In this document: positions 19,680 to 30,619 of the stretch, in pieces
Layout: each line of letters starts with the position of its first letter
How positions within the stretch are numbered: position 1 is the stretch's first letter
Source: Archegozetes longisetosus
Taxonomy: Eukaryota; Arthropoda; Arachnida; Sarcoptiformes; Trhypochthoniidae
Direction of reading: 5' to 3'
Assembly: GCA_018873245.2 (NCBI GenBank)
Contig: JAEMBT020000023.1
Coordinates: forward strand, 1 to 64,000
Length of the DNA: 64,000 nucleotides
Made by a program: the position numbers and the translations under genes
The notes under the pieces: generated by a model
The model's input: only the letters and a program-made list of their open reading frames with translations
Databases searched by the model: none
What the model was told of the DNA's origin: nothing

Positions 19680-20231
19680 AAAGTTTCGCCTTCCCAAATA
19701 GTTTATAAAGTTGAACAATGTCAACTCGTAAACACTTGTAATGTTGTTCTCTTTTAAAAATTCTTCAATATCAATTGAATAAATTGCTTTTGTCCCAAAT
19801 TCGGACAGAAATCTTTGTGTATTCTCAATCGAATCGGTACAAAAATAATCCAACTTTGCATTACCCAAATCGTCGTAGATTATGTCAAAACTTGCTATTG
19901 CGTTTGTATTGATCTTTAGTGCAGGCGAAAGGTTTTCGTCCCCACAAGTTTTTGTTGAATAGATCAGATCATCCAGAAATATGTATATATACTTGTTTCC
20001 AGTTTCGGTGACGGTTTCGTTGACAAAACTCCAGTTCATTGGCAAGATTGTGAATAGTGACTTGTTTTTTGTAGCATATGTTTCAAAACAAAATGGATAT
20101 AGCGAAGTTGTTACGAGAGCATCGTTCAACGTATTGGTTACAATCATAGACTTGTAAGGATTAAAGTACACGAGTAATAAAATTAAGATGAAAGTGAAAA
20201 AAAATATAAAGATTTTAAAAGAAATTATCAT
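19668..20231 (-). CDS. N-terminally anchored membrane protein
   Basis: 187 residues from the ATG at 20231. The first 25 residues are a strongly hydrophobic anchor or uncleaved signal (FKIFIFFFTFILILLLVYF). The ectodomain of about 160 residues has several cysteines (FCFETYA, KTCGDE, YFCTDS) and sequons (NKS, NWS, NET, NIT). This layout, a short N-terminal anchor with a Cys-containing ectodomain, is like some per os infectivity factors, but I cannot match it to one. The 3' end overlaps the phosphatase end by 12 bases. Divergent from 20253, 21 bases away. Confidence 0.65.
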   Translation of the reverse strand: MIISFKIFIFFFTFILILLLVYFNPYKSMIVTNTLNDALVTTSLYPFCFETYATKNKSLFTILPMNWSFVNETVTETGNKYIYIFLDDLIYSTKTCGDENLSPALKINTNAIASFDIIYDDLGNAKLDYFCTDSIENTQRFLSEFGTKAIYSIDIEEFLKENNITSVYELTLFNFINYLGRRNFLMI

Positions 20232-20252
20232 AATTAATTTCAAACGCCAGAA

Positions 20253-20993
20253 ATGTTACTTAGACATTTGAAAGTGGTTTATCAAACCTTTCTATATACA
20301 ATACCCGTTTATTATTTACACGATATAGCCAAACAAATATTAAATTCAACCAACTTTGAAGGCTTTCAAAGTTATTTCGTCAAGCATGAGATGTTTAGTG
20401 TGCCAAGTATTACTCATGAACAGAAACTTTGTCTCACATTAATTCCGTTACTAGTTTTGACAATATTTTCAATTTGTAAATATTATTACAAAAACGCGTA
20501 CGAGGATTACTACTATGCGGAAGAGTTTCTCTGGCAAGAGTATGCAATAATACTAAACATTACAAACTTATTTTACGCAATTTTTGGATTTGGTAAGATT
20601 TTTATTCTGTTTGCCAATCTGCAGACCTCATTCGAAATTTATTTGATGAACTACTATCTACACACTGACAACAAGTCTAATGGACTAAAATACAGTTTGA
20701 TTCTGTTCATGTTGAGCTCAATTTTATCTACCACTTTTCATTTCCCAATAGATATAATAAGTTATTTAATATTTTCTATAATTACAAAACTATTACTGAT
20801 AATTTCGAGATTATGTTATCATTCGGATTCAGAAATAGAAACTGACTCGGAAATGTTGAGTTACAATCATATAAAAATGTTTGTTTGCCTAGTTTTCTCG
20901 ATTGTATGTTCAACGTTTATGTGCATTGGATCGCCTTTAGCATCACTAATTGAATTATGTCTAAGTATCCAGACAATATTACTTCTGAACTAA
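20253..20993 (+). CDS. Polytopic membrane protein
   Basis: 246 residues with about six hydrophobic spans (around residues 8-26, 66-84, 100-125, 150-168, 172-192 and 208-245) separated by short charged loops. An acidic loop (SDSEIETDSE) precedes the last spans. No signal peptide, transporter signature or catalytic motif is recognised. One base separates its stop from the next ATG (TAAAATG), so it is probably co-transcribed with 20995-21252. Confidence 0.6.
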   Translation: MLLRHLKVVYQTFLYTIPVYYLHDIAKQILNSTNFEGFQSYFVKHEMFSVPSITHEQKLCLTLIPLLVLTIFSICKYYYKNAYEDYYYAEEFLWQEYAIILNITNLFYAIFGFGKIFILFANLQTSFEIYLMNYYLHTDNKSNGLKYSLILFMLSSILSTTFHFPIDIISYLIFSIITKLLLIISRLCYHSDSEIETDSEMLSYNHIKMFVCLVFSIVCSTFMCIGSPLASLIELCLSIQTILLLN

Positions 20994-20994
20994 A

Positions 20995-21252
20995 ATGACG
21001 TTGCAAGTATCCGTGAAACAAGATGTTTTGCATCTGACAAACAATTCCAAGAAACCACTTTACATCAACAAGATTCACCTATATGACTCGACTAATAATC
21101 TGACACACATTATAGCGTTCTCATCAAAGTGGCTATACTACAACAAAGAGTTTATTTACAATCTATCGACAAAAGACTTTAAAACTTTAGGTTTTGAGTA
21201 TATGATTGACAATGAAAGTGAAAGGTATCGTTATGTATTAGTTAGACAATAA
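20995..21252 (+). CDS. Hypothetical small protein
   Basis: 85 residues, beginning one base after the stop of the preceding membrane protein. The sequence alternates beta-like segments with polar turns (LQVSVKQDVLHLTNNSKKPLYINKIHLYD), consistent with a small beta-sandwich. No membrane segment or cysteine. Convergent with 21265-21723, 12 bases apart. Family not recognised. Confidence 0.55.
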   Translation: MTLQVSVKQDVLHLTNNSKKPLYINKIHLYDSTNNLTHIIAFSSKWLYYNKEFIYNLSTKDFKTLGFEYMIDNESERYRYVLVRQ

Positions 21253-21264
21253 AATTTATATATT

Positions 21265-21723
21265 CTATTTGCAAGTACATTTCCTTTTGCTACCATTATT
21301 CCAAGGTCTAGTTTGCTGTTGCTGTTGCTGCTGCAGTGGTCGTTGTTGTGCTCTTCCTACAAATGAATTTGGATACTGAAAGTCTTGGATCGCAGTATCA
21401 GGAGTCAGATTTTTGCTACAAGTCCATTTCCTCTTTTTATTTTCATTTGTGTCGCCCCAATCAGAACTTCTCTTTCTGACACATTGTTTGACACATTTAA
21501 CAACATTTCTCAGATTTGGATTATTTTCAATTTCATTCTTGATTTTCTCAATGTTCAGACAATTGTTTTTTGTTGGCACATTGTTGTCATAGTTTACACG
21601 TAGTCCACCATTTGGATCTTTATGACCCTCGGTTGCAATCCTATCCGTTTTGGGTGATTGTCCATTATTACCTGCAGGTGGTAAGACTGAACTGTAAAAG
21701 TCTGTTGTTGGTCTAATATCCAT
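21265..21723 (-). CDS. Basic protein with polyglutamine tract
   Basis: 152 residues from an ATG at 21723. The middle carries paired cysteines (VKCVKQCVRKR) and a strong basic cluster that could be a nuclear signal (KKRKW); a run of seven Gln follows near residue 135, and the protein ends in KRKCTCK. Disordered, Asn/Pro-rich N-terminus. Probably nuclear or DNA-binding. The polyglutamine codons (CAG/CAA) may vary in length between isolates. Confidence 0.6.
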   Translation of the reverse strand: MDIRPTTDFYSSVLPPAGNNGQSPKTDRIATEGHKDPNGGLRVNYDNNVPTKNNCLNIEKIKNEIENNPNLRNVVKCVKQCVRKRSSDWGDTNENKKRKWTCSKNLTPDTAIQDFQYPNSFVGRAQQRPLQQQQQQQTRPWNNGSKRKCTCK

Positions 21724-21839
21724 ACTGACATCGTCAGAATAGCCGCCACTTTCATCCAGAGTTGTATTTTTATATTTTTTAAATTTTTAAGTGTTATTTT
21801 CTTAATTGAAAGAACAATATTTACAAAGATCAAAATTAT

Positions 21840-23120
21840 TTATAATGTAAGATTATGAGCGATTCCTCTGAGGAAATCGAGTGTATGGGTGCTCGTTCTA
21901 TTTTCCATAATTACTTTTAAGCATCGCTCTCGCCTGTCATTGTCTCTACTTTTACTTTGAGGAGGTTCGCCCCGATTCAACCTCTCGATTTCGCATTCAA
22001 CCTCGCTTTGTTCTTTTTTAATTTCATTAATGATTTTAAATAAACCAACGTGTTTACGACCAACCAGAGTTTCTAAACGACGATGCCAAGCTTCGACTTT
22101 ATTTTGGGTTCTTGGAAAACCCAACTCAACATTATCAAAAATTGACCATATTTCAGGAGGATAAAGGGGCGGGTATCTTTTGACATTTCCATTTCTAAGT
22201 TGAGCTCTTACACGACCAAGAACGTAATTTTCCTCAAACCAATTAACTACTTCACGGGCTTCATCTGGCATTACGGCTTTTAATTGATCAAATGCTTTTG
22301 GAATTTCTGAAGGACTAAGAAATGCTAATGCAGTAAGCTGTCTCATCATCAGACTAAAGTTTTGATCTGTTCCATATCTTGTGGTCAAGTGAGCATTTTG
22401 AATTTTTCTATAAGTAGATTGAGCGAGATGAAAATGACAGGCTTTGTTCTGAACTCCCGGAATTGGTTACTGACAGCGTTCATTGCAGCTTTTTCAAAAT
22501 CAGTAAGTCAAAATCTGGACGGAGTTCTAAATTATTTTGATTAGCAAGATCATTTAATTCTTCGAATAATCTGTCATAAAGTTCTTCACTTTTAGAGGTC
22601 ATGTGCATAAAGAAGTGGTAAAACTGCCTTCGATATCCCAGTCTACATAGTTGGAATTTGAGTGCATAAAGATTATATACAAAATCAGTCTGTTAAGGTG
22701 TTCGTTACCTTCCTGAAAGAATTTATCAAAGTATTCTTTCACACCTTTAAAAGTCATTGGTACGTTTACAAAATTGTTCTCACTCAACTGTCCCGGCAAT
22801 CCTTCGGCATACGATCCATCCAGTCCACCAACACTGATACCAAGTAATGCTCCCTTGCGTTGACCAGGTTCTTTGTATTCCTCAAACTTTTACATGCAAC
22901 TCGATTTCGAAGAGTTTGGATCGTTCAGTTCGTTAAACATCACCATCGGTTGAATAATGAACTTGGGTTTGCCGGCATCGTCTGCATGGAAAAATCCTAT
23001 TGTTACATCGTTCAATCTGTTTTATCGCAATTCCAATAGTACAAATCATTGCGATTTTTGTCTTTTGTCATTAAGAAACCATTAACATTTATTTTTCATG
23101 ACCTTCTGAGACTTCACGAT
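21840..23120 (-). mobile_element. Degraded MULE transposon (FLYWCH + transposase)
   Basis: The minus strand holds the C-terminal half of a Mutator-like (MULE) transposase of the type common in insect genomes. The segment 21840-22388 reads well (LTALAFL..., then FPRTQNKVEAWHRRLE). Just upstream in shifted frames are a DFEKAAMNA-like segment and CHFHLAQ, the conserved D and C/H parts of the family. Near 23010-23090 a FLYWCH-like zinc-finger piece (YYWNCDKTD) is visible. The copy has several shifts and stops, so it is dead. G+C is higher than in the surroundings. I could not define terminal inverted repeats. Confidence 0.7.
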
Positions 23121-24710
23121 TTCAACAATTGGCAAATCCATAACTATTAAACAGCCAGAAAATAATTTGAAGCAATGTTAATTAAACGACTATTCTGTCT
23201 AATGAAGTTCAAGATGATAATTTATGCTACTTATAAATGACGATTCTTGCCTCTCCTGAATTCAATGACAATTTTTGTTCAACGGTAATGTTGAAAGACG
23301 TGACCGAACACAATTGGGCGGAAGGACTCGGTATTAAGGAGTGCCGAACTTCCAAATTATTGAGCGTAAGCGCGAACGCGAAGGTTATATTTGGTACGAC
23401 TGCGCGCTTGCAATAGCGTCAGATCAATTAATAACAAATTAAAATTAATATTTATTTTAACAGATATGCGGCGAATGATTTTTTGCATATAAATTAGGTA
23501 TTATTTTGAACGAAAAATGGATCCTCGGATGCTCCCGAAATTTGATAAATATATGAAAATTAACATATTAAAGTCCAAAATAAGGTAAGTTTATAGTCGC
23601 GACTCTTGAAAAATGTAAAAGTCTTTGATTTTGAAATTCAACCAAATTGTGGCATAAATCAATGTTCAAAGGGGAATCCTAGTGTGTAAACTCCAATTTA
23701 GTGCCGGGAAGCTTATTTGCTTTAAATGAGTTAAAAAAATCGCTATTTTCTATTGTTTTTGAAAACAATAATTATTGTCATTAATACTCTTTCTCGATTT
23801 TATCTAACCTGAACAATTAAGGTGTCAACAATTTCTGAAAGTATCTAGAGGAATGATTGGTGGTCAATTCTATTATACTTAGTTCAGAAACCGCTTTAAA
23901 ATTGTTCAGCTTGATTGCTCCAATGAATGATTCAAATCAGATTAAAACGTTTTTATCAAATCAACCATTATTAATAGCAGCATTCCGATTTATATTAAAA
24001 CTTATGTTGAATTTTGTTTACGCAAATCTACGTTACAGCTCTATCCAGTTTCACATTTGTTATTATTTTAAGCTCACCAGATAGGCTTTTAGATAAACAC
24101 CTGATTCGATAGGGGTGAACTTCTGACAACAAAAAGATCCAAATTTTAGTCCTGTTTAATTCCTGAGATTCACTAAAGTAAAATTGAAATTAGGCCAAAG
24201 TTTGCATTCGAATAGTCAGCTTTCATGTTTAATCTAACTTTGATCGAAGTTTATACGACATTTTTCAAATTCAATTAAAATTTTCTCAATCTTTGTTTTA
24301 AATAATCAAATATTAATTAGAAATACAATAGAAATCTATTATAAGTTTACCAAAAATTAAATTTTCATTTAATATTGTTATATTAAATAAAACTATTCTC
24401 AGTTAATTTTGATTATAAAAGAAATGAATTTTTGAGATACTAATGATGGAATGTTTAAACACCGCTTCTATTGGGAATGATATTTTGAGGCAACGTAACC
24501 TGAAAGTATTTCTAACATTCTTTTACCAAGTAGTCTGAAAGTATACAAAGTGAGGGTGATAGGGAAGGGGAAAATAGAGCTGAATTGTTATAATTCGAGT
24601 TTGAGTATTATATTAAATTTATATATAATTTCCTTGTTAATTGAGAGTCTAAAGTTGACAGAATATTTAGCGGAACTCGATTATTGATATTTATTCATTG
24701 TAATATTTTT
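23121..24710. other. Non-coding, AT-rich tract flanking the MULE remnant
   Basis: No gene is supported. A GC-richer patch at about 23290-23420 (GAGCGTAAGCGCGAACGCG) has a different composition and may be part of the transposon. The rest is AT-rich sequence without long frames, hr units or clear repeats. It looks more like host or decayed transposon DNA than the compact gene array around it. Confidence 0.5.
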
Positions 24711-24711
24711 A

Positions 24712-24910
24712 ATCGTCGGTTATTTGATTGTTCGGTCTTTTAATCTCGGTCATTTGATCGTCGGATCTTTTGATTGTGTCGGTCTTTTGATTGTCGGCCT
24801 TTTTTGTCGGTCAGTTAATCGTCTTTTTAATCTGACTATTGATCGTCAATCTCGACTTTTCAATTGATCGCGGTCTTTTGATTGTCGGTCTTTTGACTGT
24901 GTCGGTCTGA
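24712..24910 (+). repeat. Degenerate ~15-bp tandem repeat
   Basis: A run of imperfect copies of TCTTTTGATTGTCGG and related 12-15-base units. On the minus strand part of it encodes the lysine/arginine/proline-rich C-terminus of the 24811-25167 gene, and the array continues past that stop codon, so repeat growth has probably changed where the protein ends. Confidence 0.7.
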
Positions 24911-25167
24911 AGTATTTGCTCCGTTATTGTTACTCTCAAGATTAATCCAAACCCATCCGGGTCATAGAATACATCCCAATTTACATCGTCCGTAATCGTT
25001 GGTTCTAGATCATCTTCGGCAAGGATACAATTGTTTATACTTTCGTCATAGAGAAAATTGTAAGGAACGCAAAATGATAGTTGAATCAAATTTTGCAGTC
25101 CTTGTGCAATCAATTCAAGCTTATTATTGACAATTCTAGAAACAGTAATTTTTGTTTGCTGAGACAT
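24811..25167 (-). CDS. Hypothetical protein with repeat-derived basic tail
   Basis: 118 residues from an ATG at 25167. The first 85 residues form a hydrophobic/acidic domain (CILAEDDLEPTITDDVNWDV). The last 30 residues come from the simple repeat and read as basic KRPTIKRP-type units. No membrane segment. Lies downstream of the helicase gene on the same strand, with a 66-bp gap. Family not recognised; the tail could mimic a DNA-binding or nuclear-localisation segment by chance. Confidence 0.5.
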   Translation of the reverse strand: MSQQTKITVSRIVNNKLELIAQGLQNLIQLSFCVPYNFLYDESINNCILAEDDLEPTITDDVNWDVFYDPDGFGLILRVTITEQILQTDTVKRPTIKRPRSIEKSRLTINSQIKKTIN

Positions 25168-25233
25168 TCTTATTTTAATTGTGAAACTAAAATAATTTAT
25201 TTAGATACACACGGATTTCTTAAAATAATAAAG

Positions 25234-27621
25234 CTAATAATTTTTACCAACTACAGGCAGTACATAGCATTCAATGTCTGAAAGAGACTGATTCCTGCTA
25301 AAGGCAACATTCAACACTTCCCTGATTGTATCGAAATTTCTGTACTTTGTTGACAAGTCAATAATTGTTTTGGTGCCCTTCTTGAATGTTTTGCCTTGAA
25401 CCTTGTAGGTTGTCAATGCAATTGACGGAACAAAAGGATATCTGTAAATATTGACGCCGTGGTTAAAATCTTCAAACGATTCTTTGATCTTTTGTATATA
25501 ATTCGCAACATTCAGTTCAGGTTCACTATTGTTGACACATAATATTGAAATAAACTTTTCCTTGATCTTGTTTGAAAATTCCGTGTCCATTATATTGTCA
25601 AAGTTTATAAAATCCTTAACTCTCCTGATCCCGAAATACTTGTTGTTCTCTTTGTCGTGGAGAATTGCAAACTCTTCGTCGTCAATCATCTTCAACTCAA
25701 TGAATGTCAATTCGCTGCCATTTGACAAAGTTACGAATCTTGAAGATTTTATTATGCTCCACTTTTGCTCCGTAGCGTCTTCGTTACAGGCAAGTTCGTA
25801 GCAAGAATCGCCCGATACCGTATCGACCATCATACACGGAACTCCGTAACAAACAAGAAAAGATGGTAAAAACTTGTGCTTGCCCAACAGCGTTGACAGG
25901 TAGTTTGCAAACTTTTTAAAAGCTCGTCAGACTGAAAACTGTTGTCAACAATTCCATCCTTTTCAATATCGAACCAGTCTACAATCCACTGGGAAAGTTT
26001 ACTAAATTCCAACTCATTACAATTCCAATACTTTCCAAATTTTAAACTGATTTCTGTATGGAACCTGTCTGGAAAATCACTAATCATTTGTTGGATTGCC
26101 AAATTGTTGTAGTACCTCACTTTGTCATTCGTACTGCAAATATATCTAAACTTGTACTTATTTTTCACTTCCAACAGCTTTATGGTTAGAGCAGTCTGGT
26201 CAGCACATACTTTGTTTACTAAGGGTGGCTGCATATTAATAAAACCATTCAACTGATTAATCATCAGCATCTTTCTTTCGTCGTCAATCTCATTCTGAAT
26301 TTTATTACAAAATATTTCCAATTTGCGATTAAATTGTACAGTTTGATCGTCAACAAACCTACACGCTTCTTCATTTAGCTTTATGTATATGTCTTCAATT
26401 TTGATGTTCAATATCGGAATCTCATACGTTCCAAAAGTGAACTTTTTGTCTGAATTTGAAACGATAGAATAGGCCGAATTTTCGTCGTAAATTTCTAAAC
26501 TGTCATCGCCAGTCTTTAATCTTTTAGATCCATCAGCATAGGTCGAATCTTGTTCGAGAACTCTCTTTGTTGACTCGTCAGCATAGGTCTTATAGCCCTT
26601 GCACCATCTTAACAAGTCAAATACTGACAGTGCCAGCGGACTAATTGGTTTTTGTTGTAGCGGATCACCACACACTATCGTAAGTATATAGGGCAATTGT
26701 CCATTACTCGATACTTTGAAATTTTTCATTGTATAGATGGAAAGAAGAAAAGAATAAAAGTCAATTTGGGAACATTCGTCAAACAGGAATATCATTGCTT
26801 TGGGTACGATAGAATTGACAAATATTCCTTTTGGGTTATATTTTTCATTTTGATATTTCATTGGACAAGTGTGATCTTCTAGATCCTTTGAAATTACATT
26901 TTTTAGAATCTTAATTGCAATTTCATTCTTTTCATTATTGCATTTCTCACAAGCGAACGACCTTGCACAAATCTCGCTCAACTCATAATCACAATAGCAA
27001 TTCTTGTTGTAATACTCTTTGAACATGACATCAATTTCTTTTTTCCTCGAACCCAACTGTGGATTGTAATAGCCTTTCATATTTACTGGAGGATTCTTGT
27101 ACAATCCAAATCGAGAAAATAGTGTTCTTGCTTTGGTAAACATTGTTCTTCGACTTGCGATACTTTCCGCATAATCTTGTTGTCCGTTGGGCGTGGAATC
27201 GGCCAAACGATTAGTCGGTGTTACAGTCAGGCATTGAAAAGTATCATACGAAGTCTTATAGATTACATCGCATATAAACCTAATTATATTGCTCTTGCCA
27301 GTTCCACCTTGACCACTCAGATTAATGATTGAAATATATGCAACTTTCATCTTGTGAGCTAAATTCCAAACTACTCTTATTGGTTTCTTGTTCCTTAACA
27401 ATGCTTAACCATTTTGGAATCAACTCGTTAATAATTTGTAACTGTTCGTTTAGAAATCTCTTTCCGTCCTGGTCGACAGTAGCTGTTCTGAATCTGGTAA
27501 TTAAACTGTCTAAAGTGTTCCTAAAACTGTCTTGATTGAACAGTGACTGTTCCTCATTTTTATAATATGAATCTAGACTCGAAGAATTAATAATAGCGTC
27601 AAGTTGAAAGTCACAATCCAT
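25234..27621 (-). pseudogene. Pif1-like superfamily 1 helicase, two frameshifts
   Basis: DNA helicase of about 790 residues related to Pif1 and to the 'helicase 2' genes of insect viruses. In order: an N-terminal LNEQLQIINELIP (the Q-motif-like start of the family), Walker A GQGGTGKS (about 27295-27318), Walker B IFLFDECSQ (about 26785), and the C-terminal motif TTYKVQGKTF (about 25385-25412). A Cys cluster (CYCDYE...CARSFACEKC) between Walker A and B may bind zinc. The frame shifts near 27380 and near 25915; homologous sequence continues on each side, and the second sits at an A4 run. The helicase would unwind DNA in replication or recombination. Start taken at the ATG at 27621. Confidence 0.8.
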
Positions 27622-27703
27622 ATTATGCCAAAGACAATCTGTGGTCAAAGACAATCTTTAATCAAATTTGAACAGAAAATTTGGTACATTATATACAAAA
27701 CAG

Positions 27704-27910
27704 TTATCTGTAAATAGTTATCTTGTTTCTAACAATTTTATTTCGATAAGGAATGTGTTTATTAGTTTGCGCAAATAATTGCTGGTTATTTAAAACTTTC
27801 GTGTGCCGATTATTTACTTCTCCTTTATCAAACATTTTTCTCAACAGTTTACTGATTGGTAGTTCCTCTATTGCAAAACTAAGAGTTTCGTCTAGAAAAA
27901 TTTCTGCCAT
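27704..27910 (-). CDS. Hypothetical small basic protein
   Basis: 68 residues from the ATG at 27910, lying just after the 27924-28751 hydrolase gene on the same strand. The first 30 residues form a Leu/Ile-rich amphipathic helix; the rest is basic (NKHIPYRNKIVRNKITIYR). No membrane segment. Too short to assign; it is retained because the reading frame is tightly packed behind its neighbour. Confidence 0.4.
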   Translation of the reverse strand: MAEIFLDETLSFAIEELPISKLLRKMFDKGEVNNRHTKVLNNQQLFAQTNKHIPYRNKIVRNKITIYR

Positions 27911-27923
27911 TCCGATTGTGCTG

Positions 27924-28751
27924 CTAATCCAACTCTGAGTCGACAATTTCTAAACTAATCAACGATCTTTCTGGAAAGTGATCCGAAAAATTGTTTAGAA
28001 TATATTTCCTGAAAAAGTAGTTGATAATATAGTAATCACATTTATTTAGTAGAGTTCTAGTTTGAAGAAACTTGACACTTGTGCCCTGTTGACTCTTGAC
28101 CATTATTTTGTCGTACATTTCGGATTTCCGATTTGGATATCGAAAGTGACAAAATTCATTCGCATCGGGATTAAACGAGTCAATATTATTTGCATCATAG
28201 TTAACGTGACAGTTTAGAATGTTTGCAATAATATTGTCATAATCCCTGCCCAAATTTAAGTCTCCAACAATTATTACATTTTCCTTCAAGTCTTTTATAA
28301 CATCATTAATTTCATACAATTGCTGAACAGCAACTTTTTCATTGTCAGATTGTAAGTGAGTTGCAACCAAATAGACGTTTCCAAAATCAACAACATTCAA
28401 TTTCAGGAGAAAAAATCCTTTTGAAGAGAACGAATCTGAGCCTGTCGAGTTTTCAAACATATACTCTTTCGTACTGATAATCTCGTGTCTACTACAAACA
28501 ATTACACCACCATTTACCAGTTGATCCTGAAACAATATTCTTGTATAGAAGGGAAAATCTAGACTCTTTGCAAAATCTTTATAGATCCAGTTTTCTTGAA
28601 TTACAAGTATATCGTCCAGTGTGAACAGATGTCTGTTTTTTATAATTTCAGACTTTCTAAAATCTTGTTTATGATACGGAAACAAATACTTCCATAACAG
28701 GCACACGTTAAATGTGGTAATACGAAATTGTTTCAATTTCCTACTACTCAT
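27924..28751 (-). CDS. EEP-family hydrolase, neutral-sphingomyelinase-like
   Basis: 275 residues from the ATG at 28751. It belongs to the endonuclease/exonuclease/phosphatase superfamily, metal-dependent phosphoester hydrolases. Seen: TFNVCLLW near the N-terminus (Asn), VIQENW (metal-binding Glu), VATHLQSDNEK (His), VGDLNLGRD (Asp/Asn), and the terminal SDHFP (Asp-His). The segment with GGVIVCSRHEI, then SDSFSSKGFFLLKL and THLQS, is the pattern of secreted and neutral sphingomyelinases rather than DNase I or AP endonucleases. Likely substrate is sphingomyelin or a related phosphoester in host membranes; this is inference. No signal peptide. All catalytic positions appear present. Confidence 0.75.
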   Translation of the reverse strand: MSSRKLKQFRITTFNVCLLWKYLFPYHKQDFRKSEIIKNRHLFTLDDILVIQENWIYKDFAKSLDFPFYTRILFQDQLVNGGVIVCSRHEIISTKEYMFENSTGSDSFSSKGFFLLKLNVVDFGNVYLVATHLQSDNEKVAVQQLYEINDVIKDLKENVIIVGDLNLGRDYDNIIANILNCHVNYDANNIDSFNPDANEFCHFRYPNRKSEMYDKIMVKSQQGTSVKFLQTRTLLNKCDYYIINYFFRKYILNNFSDHFPERSLISLEIVDSELD

Positions 28752-28810
28752 CTTATCGGAGGTCAGACAGTATAAAAACAATTGATCGAGTCAGTAGTCG
28801 AGCAGTTGTA

Positions 28811-29080
28811 ATGGAAACCGAAATGAAAATCCTGCTTTGTCCGAATGACTTGGTATTGCCTCGTAAAAAGTTAACCAATCAATCGGCTAAATTAACATCA
28901 ATGAACTTTTTCCTAGACCTGTCCTTAGAGCCAAGTTTAGTCGAAAGTTTACTAATGATGTACGATTTTCTGATAAATAACGAAGCTACTAAATATACGA
29001 TTACTGGCAATGTTCGAGTTCAAAACTCTGGTCAAAAGAATGAGTTATACTTTGAATGCAAATCAATGGAAATTATCTAA
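28811..29080 (+). CDS. Hypothetical small protein
   Basis: 89 residues from an ATG at 28811, divergent from the EEP hydrolase; a TATA-like AGTATAAAAAC on the minus strand lies between them near 28770. The protein has mixed alpha/beta character (MKILLCPNDLVLPRKKL; KYTITGNVRVQNSG). No membrane segment. Family not recognised. Confidence 0.5.
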   Translation: METEMKILLCPNDLVLPRKKLTNQSAKLTSMNFFLDLSLEPSLVESLLMMYDFLINNEATKYTITGNVRVQNSGQKNELYFECKSMEII

Positions 29081-29617
29081 TCTGCGTCTAATCACAATTC
29101 TTTGTTGGTCATATAAGAATGAACAACATTTTCAACAAACATTGGTTCGCTTTCTATTGTAATGGAGCAAATGTCTGTTGGAATTGAAAATATTTTCTAT
29201 AAATATGATAGATTCAGTTTACACTAATGAGATCATAAACAACAAAGTTGTAGAAACTAAAATTTGTTAGAGGTGCTATTGAGGTAGAAGATCCAATTCA
29301 CAAGGACTTGTTAGTAAGCATGTCATTGAGAATAAATAAAAAGTTATTTGTTTCTCATAAATAACCAGGTTCAATACTTTGCACTCGTATGCTTTCTATG
29401 TATATAGAATTAAAAGATGAATATTATGAAAAGTTAAGAGCATCACTAATGTGTATAGTTTTTATTAATAAATATGATCCAAAGTTTATAGAAATGATAA
29501 AAGGTTATTAGCCTTTGCGTATGACTATAGGTTCACATGCTGTCATGTGATCAACGATTTTTCATAATAAAAATCCGCAGCATTGTTGCATTCTACTGCT
29601 TATTTATATGTACTACT
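29081..29617. other. Intergenic stretch with decayed coding fragments
   Basis: Short open pieces in several frames on the plus strand (around 29160-29340 and 29390-29510) look like broken remains of a small gene, but stops interrupt every frame and I cannot identify a family. No hr element is present. Confidence 0.35.
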
Positions 29618-30056
29618 ATGGATAAATACGGATCAGCGATAGATTTATGTTTAAGCGAACTGGTTAAAGTTATTCCCTACGTGGATAACTTTCACCTAGA
29701 CCACTTATTAGAAGATGTTTCCAAATTAATTGTAGTATTTAAGTTGATGCCGATTTCCTCATTTTGTAAGTTAAGCTTTTTAGTTGATTAAATGTCTAAC
29801 ATTAGTATTAGATACAGATTGTGTTGTTGATGATGATCTCAAGGAAATTTTGAAAACTGAACAAGACCTAACAAACAAAGTTGATGCAGCTATTAACTAT
29901 ATTAAAGAAGTCATTGAAGAAGATGATCAAGATCGCAAAAAGTCTTTGATCGAAATGGTACTATTGCAGGTGATGATTATAAAGGATAAATCTTTATTGT
30001 TAATTGAATTGTCGAAAAATTATAGGCAAAAATTTGTAAAAACCTATTTGAAATAA
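29618..30056 (+). CDS. Small acidic protein, probably spliced
   Basis: Two exons: 29618-29765, then from 29812 (or 29818) to 30056. The donor is a perfect GTAAGT; two acceptors, ATTAG at 29811 and ACAG at 29817, both keep the frame, giving an intron of 46 or 52 nt and a protein of about 130 residues. The product is acidic and helical (DDDLKEILKTEQDL; EVIEEDDQDRKK) with Leu-rich heptads. No family recognised. The intron is at the short end of the range seen here, so cDNA evidence would decide it; without splicing, two separate short frames remain. Confidence 0.5.
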
Positions 30057-30619
30057 AGTTTACTTATCCATTGTAACCTAACAATATTGTTGCATTAATA
30101 ATTAAAAAATATACCTACACGGATTGTTGTTGGATTTCTTTGTATGCTTACCAAGTTTGCTATAATATGGGTTTTGTTGGAAATTTGTAATTTACAGTCT
30201 GTGAGATGAAATGTTTCTCACATTTTGAGTTCACTTACTTTTGCTGATTACATGTATGTTTTTTATTGGTTAATGTTCAAAAGGTTAAAATCCAAATTAT
30301 AACTGGTGAACAGATGGAAATCTATTTGTAGAGAACCGACAGTGCCGAACAATATCTATTTATAAGTTTTAATTCCAAATTCCGAAAAACAACTTTATCT
30401 GACCTAATTATTTCGAACAATTACTAAGCTGTATTCACTAGTCTAGTTATTCCAGTTGGGACCGTTCTCATCAGTAAGCTATACTTTTCTAGTTATTGAC
30501 AGAACATCTTACTCCATACAATCACATATAATATTTTTATTGCTCGATATATGAACAGAGGAGACAACAGACGAATAACTCAATTTTCATTTTTGCAACT
30601 TTGGAAGTCTAAAAAAATT
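30057..30619. other. Intergenic stretch
   Basis: No gene found. From about 30300 it resembles degenerate hr-flank sequence (AACTGGTGAACAGATGGAAATC; CCGAAAAACAACTTTATC), so an old hr copy probably decayed here before the hr4 element arrived. Confidence 0.4.

Noticed and set aside
19668..20231. Naming the anchored protein as a PIF
   Set aside because: Layout is similar, but I could not match its cysteine pattern or conserved residues to a particular PIF.
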